Of a DNA stretch of 64,000 bases, positions 1-13,092 are shown piece by piece. A model generated the notes under the pieces. It was not told the origin of the DNA. It searched no databases and saw nothing but the letters and a program-made list of their open reading frames with translations. Numbering within the stretch: the first letter of the stretch is position 1; every line of letters starts with the position of its first letter. A program made the position numbers and the translations under genes. The DNA is from Serratia proteamaculans (lineage in GTDB: Bacteria; Pseudomonadota; Gammaproteobacteria; Enterobacterales; Enterobacteriaceae): contig NZ_WBKI01000003.1 of assembly GCF_008830365.1 (NCBI RefSeq), forward strand, positions 124,001-188,000. Direction: 5' to 3'.

Positions 1-694
1 TCTCCGCCAATTCCAGCAGCTCTGCCTCACAGGCCGAGTTGATCGCCCCGCCACCAACGTACATAACGGGTTTTTTAGCCGACAGCACGGTGTGTAACGC
101 ACGCTTAATCTGCCCGCGATGCCCTTGCACCGTCGGGTTATAGGAACGCATGCTCACTTCCTGCGGATAGGCGTAAGGCATTCTCACCGCCGGACCCACG
201 ATGTCTTTCGGCAGGTCGATCACCACCGGACCAGGGCGACCGGTGGAGGCCAGGTAAAAAGCCTTCTTCAGGATGCCGGGAATATCTTCGGTGCGTTTGA
301 CCAGGAAGCTGTGCTTCACTACCGGGCGAGAAATCCCCACCATGTCGCACTCCTGGAAGGCATCATAGCCAATCAGCGAGCTGGGAACCTGACCGGACAG
401 CACTACCATTGGGATGGAATCCATATAGGCGGTCGCAATACCGGTGATCGCATTGGTCGCTCCGGGGCCTGAGGTCACCAGCACCACCCCCACTTCGCCA
501 GTCGCACGCGCATAGCCATCGGCCATATGCACGGCACCTTGCTCATGGCGTACCAATATGTGATCGATTCCTCCGACCGTATGCAGGGCATCGTAGATAT
601 CGAGTACCGCCCCGCCCGGATAACCGAATACATGCTTAACGCCCTGATCGATCAACGATCGGACGACCATCTCGGCTCCTGACAACATCTCCAT
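1..694 (-). CDS. ilvI: Acetolactate synthase III large subunit, N-terminal part (cut by window edge)
   Basis: This is the catalytic subunit of AHAS isozyme III. It uses ThDP and FAD to condense pyruvate with pyruvate or 2-oxobutyrate in valine, leucine and isoleucine synthesis. The minus-strand frame is open from the ATG at 692-694 to base 1, about 231 codons, and begins [11 protein letters not shown], as in E. coli IlvI. The conserved [12 protein letters not shown] and [12 protein letters not shown] segments follow, including the catalytic Glu of RHEQ. A strong GGAGG sits 7 bases before the ATG. The C-terminal two thirds and ilvH lie outside the window. The upstream gene is an acyl-CoA ligase on the same strand, so ilvI probably has its own promoter in the gap at 695-890. 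Identity is secure; only the end is missing. Confidence 0.96.
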   Translation of the reverse strand, partial: MEMLSGAEMVVRSLIDQGVKHVFGYPGGAVLDIYDALHTVGGIDHILVRHEQGAVHMADGYARATGEVGVVLVTSGPGATNAITGIATAYMDSIPMVVLSGQVPSSLIGYDAFQECDMVGISRPVVKHSFLVKRTEDIPGILKKAFYLASTGRPGPVVIDLPKDIVGPAVRMPYAYPQEVSMRSYNPTVQGHRGQIKRALHTVLSAKKPVMYVGGGAINSACEAELLELAE

Positions 695-890
695 GGGTTT
701 GCCTCCAGGCTAACTTATTCTTATCTGGCGCCGGAACGTGGCGCCTGTTGTGGGGCAATACCCCAAACTTTTTATGGATTGACTATAACCCATTAACATA
801 ACGTCAGAATATAAGGCAGGCAAACGGCAAAATGGCACAACAACAAAAGGGTTACTGGCAACGAGCTGGGGATCGGGGATTTACAGAAAC
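695..890 (-). promoter_or_regulatory. ilvI upstream/leader region with two hairpins
   Basis: This is the non-coding region before ilvI. Two short stem-loops lie close to the start codon: GGCGCC/GGCGCC at about 727-745 and TGGGG/CCCCA at about 752-766. Both would lie in the untranslated leader if transcription starts near the TATAGT-like hexamer around 780-790 on the minus strand. In E. coli this region binds Lrp. No leader peptide rich in branched-chain codons was seen, so classical attenuation is not supported. Confidence 0.4.
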
Positions 891-925
891 AATGCACTAG
901 CCGCTGGCAAATCGGGCTAGGCATT
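891..925 (-). terminator. Hairpin after the acyl-CoA ligase gene
   Basis: An inverted repeat, AATGC-A-CTAGCC with GGCTAG-GCATT, forms an 11-bp stem with one bulge. On the minus strand it is followed by TTGTTTCTG. It lies about 85 bases past the stop codon of the acyl-CoA ligase gene and would separate it from ilvI. The T-run is weak, so this is a probable rather than certain terminator. Confidence 0.45.
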
Positions 926-1010
926 GTTTCAGTCAGGCGAGGAATTACAGAACTATATCAGGCAAGAAAGATGCCGTTTTTTTAACCGGGCAACCTGCAC
1001 TAAGTCTTGG

Positions 1011-2819
1011 TTAAGCCTTCTCCTGGTACATCGAATCAATTTCACTCTGATAGCGCTGCAAAATCACTTTACGACGCAGCTTCAACGTCGGTGTCAGTTC
1101 CCCCAACTCCATCGAAAAGGCCGCCGGCAACAGGGTAAACTTTTTCACCTGTTCGAAACGCGCCAACTCTTTTTGCATCTCACGCAGGCGGCTGTCGAAC
1201 ATTTCCAGAATATGGCTGTTGCGCAGCAGTTCAAGCCGATCCTGGTATTTCAGGTTGATGGACTTGGCATACTCTTCCAGCGACTCAAAGCTGGGCACAA
1301 TCAAAGCGGAGACAAATTTACGTGCGTCGGCAATGATCGCCACCTGTTCGATAAAGCGATCCTGCGCCAGCGTACCTTCTAGCATCTGCGGGGCAATGTA
1401 CTTACCACCGGAGGTTTTCATCAAATCCTTAAGACGCTCGGTGATAAACAGGTTGCCGCCTTCGTCAATGGCACCGGCATCGCCGGTCTTCAACCAACCA
1501 TCTTCGGTAAATGAGGCGGCGGTTTCCAGCGGCTTATTGAAATAACCGCGCATCACCACCGGGCCACGCACCTGGATTTCATTCTCCTCACCAATACGCA
1601 CCTCAACCCCCGGCAGGGGTTTGCCAATCGAGCCAAAGCGGAAATTGCCCTCTTCCCAGCAGGAAACGGTGGCGCAGGTCTCGGTCATGCCATAACCATA
1701 TTTGATGTTGATGCCCATAGCCTGGAAAAACAGGATGACATTGTCGTCCAGTTTGGCACCGGCAGCCGGCAAGAACCGCACCCGCCCGCCGAGAATGCCG
1801 CGCAGTTTACTCAACACCAGCTTATCGGCCCAACGGTGGGAAAGATCAAACAACTTGCCCAGAGGTTTACCGGCGCGTTCTTGCAGGAACTTACGCTCAC
1901 CGCAGACAATTGCCCAGTGGAACAGTGCACGGCGCAGCCAGGGGGCACGGGCAACTTTCTCGTGCACTGCACTGAAGATTTTTTCGTAGAACCGCGGCAC
2001 CGCACACATCAGCGTCGGGCGTACCGCCGTCATGGCCTCACGCACCCAGTCGGTATTGGGCAAAAACACGTTTTGCGCACCGGAGTGCATGATGAAGAAA
2101 CTCCAGGCGCGTTCAAACACATGCGACATTGGCAGGAAACTGAGAGAGACATCTTCTTCCGTTACCGTCAGTCGCTCATCGTGCAGATAAAGCTGTGCCG
2201 CCAGGTTACGGTAATCCAGCATCACCCCTTTAGGTTCACCGGTGGTACCGGAGGTGTAGATCAGTGTGAACAGATCCCGCAGATCGCAATCGGCAATGCG
2301 TTGCTGCAGCTGCGATTCAAACGCCGCCGGATCGGCTTCACGCTCAAAGGCGCTCAGGTGCCGAGCAATCTCACAACCACGCAGATCAACGCCGTCATCA
2401 AACACAATAATGTGGTTCAATTGCGGACAGACGCCGCGTAATGCGATGGCAGCATCCAGTTGAGCCTGTTCGCCAACGAACAGAATGCGGATATCGGCGT
2501 CATTAATGATAAAAGCCGCCTGGGCCGGTGTATTGGTGGCATACAGCGGCACGCTGACCCCACGTAACCGCAGGATCGCCAAATCCGCCAGCGACCAGGC
2601 CATACTGTTATTGGCAAAGATCGCGATACGCTCCTGCACCTCGGTGCCCAACGCCAACAGCGCACTGGCAATGTGGTTGATATGTGTATCGACCTGCAGC
2701 CAGGTCAATTGGGTCTCTCCAGCAGGAGACCATTGGCGAAAAGCTGTGCGATCGGCACGCTGGGAAATTTGGTGCTGTATACGGTGAGTCAAATGGTATT
2801 GCAGCAGATTATTGATCAT
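1011..2819 (-). CDS. Long-chain acyl-CoA synthetase (AMP-forming), FAA1-like
   Basis: This 602-residue ANL-superfamily adenylating enzyme probably activates long-chain fatty acids to acyl-CoA through an acyl-AMP. Seen in the protein: the P-loop-like motif YTSGTTGEPKG at 188-198, YGYGMTET at 374-381, GWLKTGD at 441-447 and ERLKDLMKTSGGK at 461-473, which holds the hinge and the catalytic Lys region. It resembles the FAA1/long-chain type in length more than the 560-residue FadD. No signal peptide or membrane helix is obvious. It sits alone between ilvI and leuO, where E. coli has nothing, so it is an addition relative to the E. coli order. Substrate chain length cannot be read from sequence. 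A role in lipid turnover is inferred. Confidence 0.88.
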   Translation of the reverse strand: MINNLLQYHLTHRIQHQISQRADRTAFRQWSPAGETQLTWLQVDTHINHIASALLALGTEVQERIAIFANNSMAWSLADLAILRLRGVSVPLYATNTPAQAAFIINDADIRILFVGEQAQLDAAIALRGVCPQLNHIIVFDDGVDLRGCEIARHLSAFEREADPAAFESQLQQRIADCDLRDLFTLIYTSGTTGEPKGVMLDYRNLAAQLYLHDERLTVTEEDVSLSFLPMSHVFERAWSFFIMHSGAQNVFLPNTDWVREAMTAVRPTLMCAVPRFYEKIFSAVHEKVARAPWLRRALFHWAIVCGERKFLQERAGKPLGKLFDLSHRWADKLVLSKLRGILGGRVRFLPAAGAKLDDNVILFFQAMGINIKYGYGMTETCATVSCWEEGNFRFGSIGKPLPGVEVRIGEENEIQVRGPVVMRGYFNKPLETAASFTEDGWLKTGDAGAIDEGGNLFITERLKDLMKTSGGKYIAPQMLEGTLAQDRFIEQVAIIADARKFVSALIVPSFESLEEYAKSINLKYQDRLELLRNSHILEMFDSRLREMQKELARFEQVKKFTLLPAAFSMELGELTPTLKLRRKVILQRYQSEIDSMYQEKA

Positions 2820-3230
2820 AGCGCCCTGAGCCTGAAATGAATCAAACAGTTAGCGTTGAGCAGGCCATCTTCCTCTGCATCTCAGCTTACACGTGTTTAC
2901 TTTTTTTCGCGCAGTCTACCTACTCTCTGGCAACGGGAAAAGAGATTTCAGCGTAGAAGTGTGAGCTAAAACCCAGGTTAATTTCACCGCAACCTCTCAT
3001 TGGACAGAAGGGTGATGAAAAGGTTTTATCCAGGTCACAAAACGCGGGTTCGACAGGCACCGAAGAAAACAGATAAAAACACCAACTGTAATTAATATTT
3101 CAGAATATAATTTCATTATAATAATTTTCAATGAAACTACCTAAGTCATTCGGAAGCGGTTAATTCAGAACACTTAAGCCAAGATATATCTTACATAAAC
3201 CCAAGGTAATTCCTAACCAACGAATGGGAA
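2820..3230. other. AT-rich intergenic region before the acyl-CoA ligase gene
   Basis: About 410 bases without a convincing gene. The part from 3080 to 3200 is strongly AT-rich, with runs such as ATAATTTTCATTATAATAATT. The acyl-CoA ligase promoter must lie here, but no clear -35/-10 pair stood out. Confidence 0.5.
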
Positions 3231-3273
3231 AAATTATTCCCCCAACGGGAAACTACCACCTCGGGGGTAATAA
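3231..3273 (-). terminator. leuO terminator
   Basis: On the minus strand just past the leuO stop, TTATTACCCCC pairs with GGGGGAATAA (arms at about 3263-3273 and 3234-3243; one A bulged), followed by TTTTT. This is a plausible rho-independent terminator for leuO. Confidence 0.6.
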
Positions 3274-3282
3274 TCGGCTGAT

Positions 3283-4230
3283 TTACTCAGACATATCAGA
3301 CTGGCCAAGCATACCTTTCATCCATAGATGTCCCTTATCTCTTTCTGCCGACTCATGCCAGGACAGATAACAGGTCACCTTATTTTCACTGCAGGGGAAA
3401 GGAATAAAACGCAACTGTAATGCTTCAACCTGCTGCTGAGCCAGCCAGGCCGGAACTATCGCAATCATGTCAGTATTGGATACCATATTCAGCACACTGT
3501 ATAAATCGGTACATTGCTGAGCCACGACGCGCTGCATCGCCTCCTCTATATAGTAAGGCTTACTGAAGGAGTTAAAAATATCCAGCGAAACCACCGCATG
3601 CTGCTCCCCAAGAATTTGTTCCGGCGTAATGGCCTTTTCAATTCTCGGATGTTTCTTGGCAAGAACCAGCACCAGTTCATCCTCAAAAAGCCTCACACTT
3701 TTAAACTCTGCCGATTCAAAACAGGCATAGCCAATAACGAACTCAACCTCCTGGTAGCGCAATTGGCTATCAATACTACTCGTTATATATGATTTTATTT
3801 TTAAATGGGTCTGAGGCGCTATTTCCTTCAGATGGTTGATTAGCGCGGATCCCAAGCGCAAATCAAGTGGGCTGCAAATGGCGATGGAGAAGACTCGCTC
3901 ACTGGTAAAGGGTTCAAACTCCGCGCCAGGTAACTCATTTTGCACCAACTGCAATGCTTGCCTCACCGGCCCAAAAAGCTGCCTGGCCCTTACAGTAGGC
4001 TGGATCCCGCGCCCACAGCGCACAAACAACTCGTCATTGAACATCAGTTTCAAGCGCGCAACGGCGTTGCTCACTGCCGGTTGCGACATCCCCAAAAAGC
4101 TCGCGGCCCGGGTAATATTCTGCATCTGCATAACGGCATCAAACACCGTTAGCAAATTCAGATCGACGCTGCGTAAATGCAAATCGCTGGTTTCTTTCTC
4201 AGTGATAACTTCTGAATTATATTCCGACAT
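3283..4230 (-). CDS. leuO: LysR-family global regulator LeuO
   Basis: LeuO is a DNA-binding regulator that relieves H-NS silencing and acts on many stress and surface genes. Seen: an N-terminal winged helix-turn-helix with the very conserved stretch [14 protein letters not shown], then [14 protein letters not shown], and a C-terminal LysR substrate-binding domain with the closing CYLSWHE motif, as in E. coli LeuO. The start at 4230 gives 315 residues against 314 in E. coli and has a GGAG six bases upstream. An in-frame start 63 bases earlier (4293) lacks a comparable site. It is transcribed divergently from leuLABCD across a long AT-rich gap, the classic arrangement. Confidence 0.95.
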   Translation of the reverse strand: MSEYNSEVITEKETSDLHLRSVDLNLLTVFDAVMQMQNITRAASFLGMSQPAVSNAVARLKLMFNDELFVRCGRGIQPTVRARQLFGPVRQALQLVQNELPGAEFEPFTSERVFSIAICSPLDLRLGSALINHLKEIAPQTHLKIKSYITSSIDSQLRYQEVEFVIGYACFESAEFKSVRLFEDELVLVLAKKHPRIEKAITPEQILGEQHAVVSLDIFNSFSKPYYIEEAMQRVVAQQCTDLYSVLNMVSNTDMIAIVPAWLAQQQVEALQLRFIPFPCSENKVTCYLSWHESAERDKGHLWMKGMLGQSDMSE

Positions 4231-4879
4231 ATCCCACTCCACTAAGTCCTGTGTAGATAATCCCCAAAGTACAATTAACGAGTGATAATTCATCGCTGTT
4301 CTAATCGCACAAAGCAGAATTAGTTATCTCGTGCTCAGTTCATTTAAACCGAGCTCAAGCAACGTCCTATATACAAACATGGTTAAAATTTAATACCTAC
4401 CGCACATCACATCCATTCTTCTCACCGAAAGAGATCACACACTATTTAAATCGATTAACTTCACAAACCTCTCTTTGCACCTTCATTTAACTTCTGTTCC
4501 TTACCCTTACTTACTCCGATGAAAACACGGTTAATAACCACTTCCTTTAATAAAACAACCTCATTAATTACTGGCAACCATTAACTCTATGAATAATTCA
4601 TAAAAAACATAACAAACCAAAAATATATTGATGTAAAAAATATAACCACCACTATTTTTCTTTTGGCTAGCATGCCTTCTGTCGTTTTGCATCTTTAATT
4701 TTAACCTAATGAACATCAGAAGCAATTGCGGCGATATATATTCATTTCATTTATGCTAACAGGCCCGCAAATCCTTCACTGCCTTTTATCTGACAATGTC
4801 ATTTTTTACCGAACTATCTTCTGTGCACCGCGGAACGTAAATCAGGAGGTCAGTGAGTACCCTCATTTTCAATCAGGTG
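4231..4879. promoter_or_regulatory. Long AT-rich leuO/leuL divergent intergenic region
   Basis: About 650 bases of markedly AT-rich DNA between leuO and the leu operon promoter. No gene is supported; a 74-codon frame at 4726-4950 overlaps the leu promoter and lacks coding character. In E. coli and Salmonella the matching region carries H-NS nucleation sites and LeuO binding sites that control leuO. The composition here suits that role, but no single site was resolved. Confidence 0.5.
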
Positions 4880-4908
4880 TTGACATGACCAAGCCAATAA
4901 CGTATCAA
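4880..4908 (+). promoter_or_regulatory. leu operon promoter
   Basis: A perfect -35 box TTGACA at 4880-4885 is followed after 17 bases by TATCAA at 4903-4908. Transcription would start near 4915, about 30 bases before leuL, matching the layout of leu operon promoters in enterobacteria. Confidence 0.7.
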
Positions 4909-4946
4909 ATTAGGCAACGAAACTATTTTAGAGAAGCTGAACCGCC

Positions 4947-5030
4947 ATGAACCGTACTTACCGTCTACTAGGCCTACTACTTAACGCATCTTGTTTGCGC
5001 GGTATGCCGGTGGACGCAGTTCAGAGCTGA
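4947..5030 (+). CDS. leuL: leu operon leader peptide
   Basis: A 27-residue leader peptide whose translation senses charged leucyl-tRNA. The core reads RLLGLLLN, encoded by four rare CTA codons and one CTT (CTA CTA GGC CTA CTA CTT). A sixth leucine follows at position 17. It lies between the leu promoter and a strong terminator hairpin, then leuA. Slow translation at the CTA run when leucine is scarce would let the antiterminator form. The composition and position make the call firm although the peptide is short. Confidence 0.9.
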   Translation: MNRTYRLLGLLLNASCLRGMPVDAVQS

Positions 5031-5050
5031 TTTAGCCCACCCTCATAACA

Positions 5051-5079
5051 AACCCGCGCTACTGCGCGGGTTTTTTTTT
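5051..5079 (+). terminator. leu operon attenuator
   Basis: The hairpin AACCCGCGC-TACT-GCGCGGGTT is followed by an unbroken T-run to 5079. It lies 20 bases after the leuL stop and 40 before leuA, the expected place for the attenuator terminator. Confidence 0.92.
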
Positions 5080-5119
5080 ACCCGCTTAGCGTGAAATAAA
5101 CACGATAAGGAACACCCTG

Positions 5120-9190
<4,071 letters not shown>

Positions 9191-9201
9191 GGGACGCAAC
9201 C

Positions 9202-9804
9202 GTGGCTAAATTTACTCAACATACCGGTTTAGTGGTGCCTTTGGATGCGGCTAACGTCGATACCGATGCCATTATTCCAAAACAGTTTTTACAGAAGGTA
9301 ACGCGCACCGGCTTTGGCCAGCACCTGTTTAACGACTGGCGTTTTCTGGACGATGCCGGTCAGCAGCCAAATCCGGAGTTTGTACTGAATCAACCGCGTT
9401 ACAAAGGTGCCAGCATTTTGCTGGCGCGTGAAAATTTCGGTTGCGGCTCATCGCGTGAGCATGCCCCCTGGGCGCTGACCGACTACGGCTTTAGAGTGGT
9501 GATTGCCCCCAGCTTCGCCGATATCTTCTACGGCAACTCGCTCAACAACCAGCTGCTGCCGGTTAAGCTGAGCGAGCAGGACGTGGAAACGCTGTTCCAA
9601 CTGGTCGCGGCCAACGAAGGCATTGAATTTGAAGTTGACCTGGAAAACCAAACGGTGAAAGCCGGTGACAAAAGCTATCCTTTCGAGATAGACAGCTTCC
9701 GCCGCCACTGCATGATTAACGGGTTGGACAGCATCGGTCTGACGCTGCAACACGAAGCGGATATTTCCCGCTACGAGGCGCAGCAACCGGCTTTCCTGAA
9801 CTGA
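9202..9804 (+). CDS. leuD: 3-isopropylmalate dehydratase small subunit
   Basis: Swivel-domain partner of LeuC. Length is 200 residues (E. coli 201). The conserved [13 protein letters not shown] motif lies near residue 75, and the protein opens with the typical [18 protein letters not shown]. The start codon is GTG at 9202; a GGGACG stretch lies upstream. Last gene of the leu operon, followed directly by a terminator. Confidence 0.98.
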   Translation: MAKFTQHTGLVVPLDAANVDTDAIIPKQFLQKVTRTGFGQHLFNDWRFLDDAGQQPNPEFVLNQPRYKGASILLARENFGCGSSREHAPWALTDYGFRVVIAPSFADIFYGNSLNNQLLPVKLSEQDVETLFQLVAANEGIEFEVDLENQTVKAGDKSYPFEIDSFRRHCMINGLDSIGLTLQHEADISRYEAQQPAFLN

Positions 9805-9811
9805 TACTAAT

Positions 9812-9838
9812 CACCCGCCGCCAGGCGGGTGTTTTTTA
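9812..9838 (+). terminator. leuABCD terminator
   Basis: CACCCGCC-GCCA-GGCGGGTG stem followed by TTTTTT, immediately after leuD. It may also serve the converging transporter gene at 9853 poorly, since no T-run lies on that side. Confidence 0.9.
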
Positions 9839-9852
9839 TTATCAATAACCGC

Positions 9853-11325
9853 TTACCAGTAGCCCAGCCACTTCCACCACGCCCCACCAATCAACATCCA
9901 AATCAGCAAATTAACTATGCTCATCACCAAACCTGTTTTCCACCACTCACCCAGCGTCGCATAGCCGGAGCCGAAGACAATCGGTGCCGTGCCGGTACCA
10001 TAGTGTGTCAGCGACATCATCAGTGAAGAAGAAAATGCCAGAATTAAACCCAGCAGCGCGGGCGGTGCGCCGAGCGCAATACCGGCGGCAAAGAAGGCGG
10101 CAAACATGGCGGTAACGTGCGCGGTGGTGCTGGCGAAGAAGTAATGCGAATACAGATAGATGATGGTCAGCAGTACTGTGCCGCCAACCCAACTCATCCC
10201 CATATGATCAATACCGTTACCCACGGTTTGCGACAGCCAACTGATTAACCCCAACTTGCCAAGGAAGCTGGCCATCATCACCAGTGCGGAGAACCACACC
10301 ACCGTGTCCCAGGCCCCCTTGTGCCTGAGCACATCTTCCCAACTCAACACGCCGGTCGCCAGCAGCACCGCCAGGCCAATCATCGCGGCGGTGGTTGGGT
10401 TGACCGCCAGCGCCGGGCCGAAGATCATCGCCGGAATACCGGCCCACAGCACCAGCAGCAAGGCAAACACCGCCAGCGTGATTTTCTCCGGCAGCGTCAC
10501 CGGTCCCAGCGCTTGCAGCTTGTCGCGTGCGAAACACGGGGCATCCGGGGTGCTTTTCACCTCCGGCGGATAGAGCAGATAAATCACCAACGGCATGACG
10601 ATCAGCGAGCACAACCCCGGCACCAGCGCGGCCACCGCCCACATAGACCAGGACAGCTCGAAGTTACCATGCGTGCCCTTGGCGATCAGGCTGACGATCA
10701 ACGGGTTAGGTGCGGTCGCGGTGATAAACATCGCCGAAGTGATCGGATTGATATTGTAATTTACCAGTGACAGATAACGACCAATCTTGCCGGAGGTGTT
10801 CAACTCGGGTTTGGAGCCGAAACTGTCGGCGATCGACTTCATGATCGGATGGATAATCCCACCACCACGGGCGGTGTTGCTAGGGGTCACCGGTGCCAGG
10901 GTGGTTTCCGCCAGCGTTAGCGCATAGGCGATGCCCAGTGTCTTCTTACCGAACAGCGAGATAAAGTAATAGCCGATACGCGCCCCCAGCCCGGTTTTGT
11001 TCAGGCTAAGGGAGATCATGATCGAAAAGCCGATCAGCCAGATCAACTGGTTGGAAAATCCGCTGAGCGCATCATTCAGCGCAGCACCGGGTTTACCGGG
11101 ATTGGTGACGCCCGTGACGGCCACCAGCGCAATCGCCACCACCGAAACGGCACCAATAGGCATAGCTTTGCCAATGATGGCGATGATGGTGCCGATAAAC
11201 AGCGCGAGCAAATGCCAGGCATTGGGTTCCACCCCTTCAGGCACAGGGATCACAAACCAGATAAGCAAGGCGGCAACGACGGCACACAGAGAAGGGACGG
11301 GCTTGAGCGGCGTTAGTTTATCCAT
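9853..11325 (-). CDS. DASS-family (SLC13/CitT-like) anion transporter
   Basis: A 490-residue inner-membrane protein of the divalent anion:sodium symporter family, which takes up or exchanges di- and tricarboxylates such as citrate, tartrate, succinate or 2-oxoglutarate. Seen: about 12 hydrophobic segments, the paired family motifs LAPVTPSNTARGGGI (first substrate-binding SNT) and SLTHYGTGTAPI (second half), and the NPTTAAM segment. It resembles the CitT/TtdT/YbhI branch, which are antiporters. It stands alone downstream of setA with a 141-bp gap containing a GGAACGCG/CGCGTTCC hairpin near 11375-11397. No metabolic partner genes are adjacent, so the substrate is open. Confidence 0.85.
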   Translation of the reverse strand: MDKLTPLKPVPSLCAVVAALLIWFVIPVPEGVEPNAWHLLALFIGTIIAIIGKAMPIGAVSVVAIALVAVTGVTNPGKPGAALNDALSGFSNQLIWLIGFSIMISLSLNKTGLGARIGYYFISLFGKKTLGIAYALTLAETTLAPVTPSNTARGGGIIHPIMKSIADSFGSKPELNTSGKIGRYLSLVNYNINPITSAMFITATAPNPLIVSLIAKGTHGNFELSWSMWAVAALVPGLCSLIVMPLVIYLLYPPEVKSTPDAPCFARDKLQALGPVTLPEKITLAVFALLLVLWAGIPAMIFGPALAVNPTTAAMIGLAVLLATGVLSWEDVLRHKGAWDTVVWFSALVMMASFLGKLGLISWLSQTVGNGIDHMGMSWVGGTVLLTIIYLYSHYFFASTTAHVTAMFAAFFAAGIALGAPPALLGLILAFSSSLMMSLTHYGTGTAPIVFGSGYATLGEWWKTGLVMSIVNLLIWMLIGGAWWKWLGYW

Positions 11326-11466
11326 AACATACCCACTTTTCTAAACGGATCGGCATCTCAGCAGCAAGATGGGCGGGAACGCGCTTATCGCGTTCCGGGT
11401 CCGTTCAGCTTGGGGGGCTGGCGTCATGTTCTCAATGACATGCGTCAAGATTGGTGACGTTTAAGC

Positions 11467-12672
11467 TCACACTTCCCGCACGCGGGCACTCATCCACAAC
11501 GCCGCCACCGCCAGAAGGGTCGCCAACCAGTAAACCGCATAGTGTCCCAGGTTTTCCACCAGCGCCCCCTGCAGTACCCCGGCCAGGATCACCCCGGTGG
11601 AAATACTGTTGGTAAACAGCGTGGTTGCCGCGCCCGGTCGGCCTGGCATCAGGTCCTGGAAATAGAGCATACCGATACCGGCGATGATGCCGATAAATAT
11701 GGCGTTGAACAGCTGTAGCACCATCAGCGCCAGCTTAAATTTAAACACTACCAACCCGGCATAAAACAGAATGCCGGCCGCCACGGCGAACAGCATCATG
11801 TTGCGCTTACCGAACCGTTTGACGTAATAACCGGCCAGCAACATTGCCGGGATCTCCAGCCCGGCGGCGGTCCCCATCAGCAGCCCCGCCAGATCCTCCG
11901 GCAGGCCCAGATCGGCGGTGATATACAGCGGCATGTCGATAATATACAGGGTGTTGCAGGTCCACATCAGCATCGAGGCAATAAACAAGCGTCGTACATC
12001 GCGGTTGCGCCAGACGCTGACAGGGGCGATGGGAGCCGATGAGGTCACCGCCAGTACATTCGCCGGCTCGACCGGAGCCGCACGGGGCACCGAAGGCAGG
12101 GTAAACCACACCAGCAATGCACAGATCGCGAAGGTCGCCGCGGCAATCATGAACATCCAGGTAAATCCATAGTTCAGCGCCAGCGTGAACGACAGCGGCG
12201 GACCAATCACCCAGGCCAGCGACAGTTGCGCACGCATCACCGAGCTGAACATCACCACTTCACGCGCCGAACTGTCGGCATATTCCCGCGCCAGCGCGAA
12301 AATCTGCGGCATCGCGGTATTGGCAATCGCCGACAGTAATACCCCGGCGGTGATCAATGTCAGGTAGTCACGGTTAAAGGCAAACAGCAGACAGTTGCCA
12401 ACCGCCATCAGGCAACACACCAGGATCAACTTGCGACGATCGCCGCGTGAATCCGAACGCTTGGCCAACAGGAAACTGACCGCAATGCCGACAATGGCGT
12501 TAACGGTATAAAACAGGCCGACCCACAGCGGCCGCACCTTGACCTCGGTGGTCAGGAACAGGCTCAGCGTCGGCGCCAAGAGCGCGCCGGCAATGCCGGA
12601 AAGAAAAGCAATCAGCAGGAATGCGGCAAAGATCGGATTAAAGCGGCGTGGCAGCCAGCGCTGGCGTTTCAT
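11467..12672 (-). CDS. setA: Sugar efflux transporter SetA
   Basis: Major facilitator protein that exports sugars and analogues; in E. coli it is part of the response to glucose-phosphate stress. Length is 401 residues (E. coli 392), with about 12 transmembrane helices and the Set-family opening RRFNPIFAAFLLIAFLSGIAG. It sits directly downstream of SgrS on the same strand, 83 bases past the sRNA terminator, as in E. coli, where read-through links sgrS and setA. That context separates it from the paralogues SetB and SetC. Confidence 0.92.
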   Translation of the reverse strand: MKRQRWLPRRFNPIFAAFLLIAFLSGIAGALLAPTLSLFLTTEVKVRPLWVGLFYTVNAIVGIAVSFLLAKRSDSRGDRRKLILVCCLMAVGNCLLFAFNRDYLTLITAGVLLSAIANTAMPQIFALAREYADSSAREVVMFSSVMRAQLSLAWVIGPPLSFTLALNYGFTWMFMIAAATFAICALLVWFTLPSVPRAAPVEPANVLAVTSSAPIAPVSVWRNRDVRRLFIASMLMWTCNTLYIIDMPLYITADLGLPEDLAGLLMGTAAGLEIPAMLLAGYYVKRFGKRNMMLFAVAAGILFYAGLVVFKFKLALMVLQLFNAIFIGIIAGIGMLYFQDLMPGRPGAATTLFTNSISTGVILAGVLQGALVENLGHYAVYWLATLLAVAALWMSARVREV

Positions 12673-12754
12673 ATCTTTGTTCCTGACCCTAAAGCGGAAG
12701 ACAGAACCTTAGGCTACGGTGGCAAAATTGCAAGAACATCACCGCGACCCATAA

Positions 12755-13034
12755 TAAAAAAACCAGTGGGTTTGACCCCACTGGCTGGTGAACAACACCA
12801 TTACTCAGAAACCTTTCCTACCCGATTTTCACAGGTGCTCGCGATATTGCTTATCTGTCATGCCAGGGATATCCCATTGGGTTACATGCGCCAGTATCTC
12901 CAGCCGCGCCTGTTCAGGCACCAGCCCCAACCAGTCGGCCCGCTGGCGGCGTACCGCTGTGAAATACCGCTGATAGAACTGTTTTGACAAGAAAACTTTC
13001 ATCCGTCGCCCTCCCCCTTTCATTGAGGAAAATT
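12755..13034 (-). ncRNA. sgrS: Small RNA SgrS
   Basis: SgrS is a dual-function sRNA made under sugar-phosphate stress; it pairs with ptsG and other mRNAs with Hfq and also encodes SgrT. On the minus strand the conserved seed region reads TCTGAGTAATGGTGT (within about 12790-12815), close to E. coli GACTGAGTATTGGTGT. It is followed by TCACCAGCCAGTG and a terminator with stem CCAGTGGG/CCCACTGG and seven Ts (12756-12784). It lies between setA and divergent sgrR, the expected locus. The 5' end is estimated from a TATATT box at about 13041-13046 and could be off by some tens of bases. At roughly 280 nt it is longer than the 227-nt E. coli RNA because the SgrT frame is longer. Confidence 0.88.
12829..13002 (-). 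CDS. sgrT: SgrT peptide, inhibitor of glucose transport
   Basis: A small protein encoded inside SgrS that blocks PtsG (EIICB-Glc) activity. The 57-residue frame holds the family core QFYQRYFTA, then WLGLVPEQARLEIL and VTQWD, close to E. coli SgrT (QFYQHYFTA and MQWD). It is longer than the 43-residue E. coli protein by a few N-terminal residues (MKVFLS) and a C-terminal tail of about 14 residues (IPGMTDKQYREHL region). The ATG at 13002 has GGAGGG six bases upstream; an ATG 21 bases earlier has no such site. Confidence 0.88.
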   Translation of the reverse strand: MKVFLSKQFYQRYFTAVRRQRADWLGLVPEQARLEILAHVTQWDIPGMTDKQYREHL

Positions 13035-13092
13035 ATCGGCGTAATATAGGGAAAGATAAATTGATGGGTTGATGCCGGAGCGTTCCTCTTTT

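Noticed and set aside
4726-4950. 74-codon frame before leuL
   Set aside because: It runs over the leu promoter and overlaps the leuL start, and has no homology or ribosome site.
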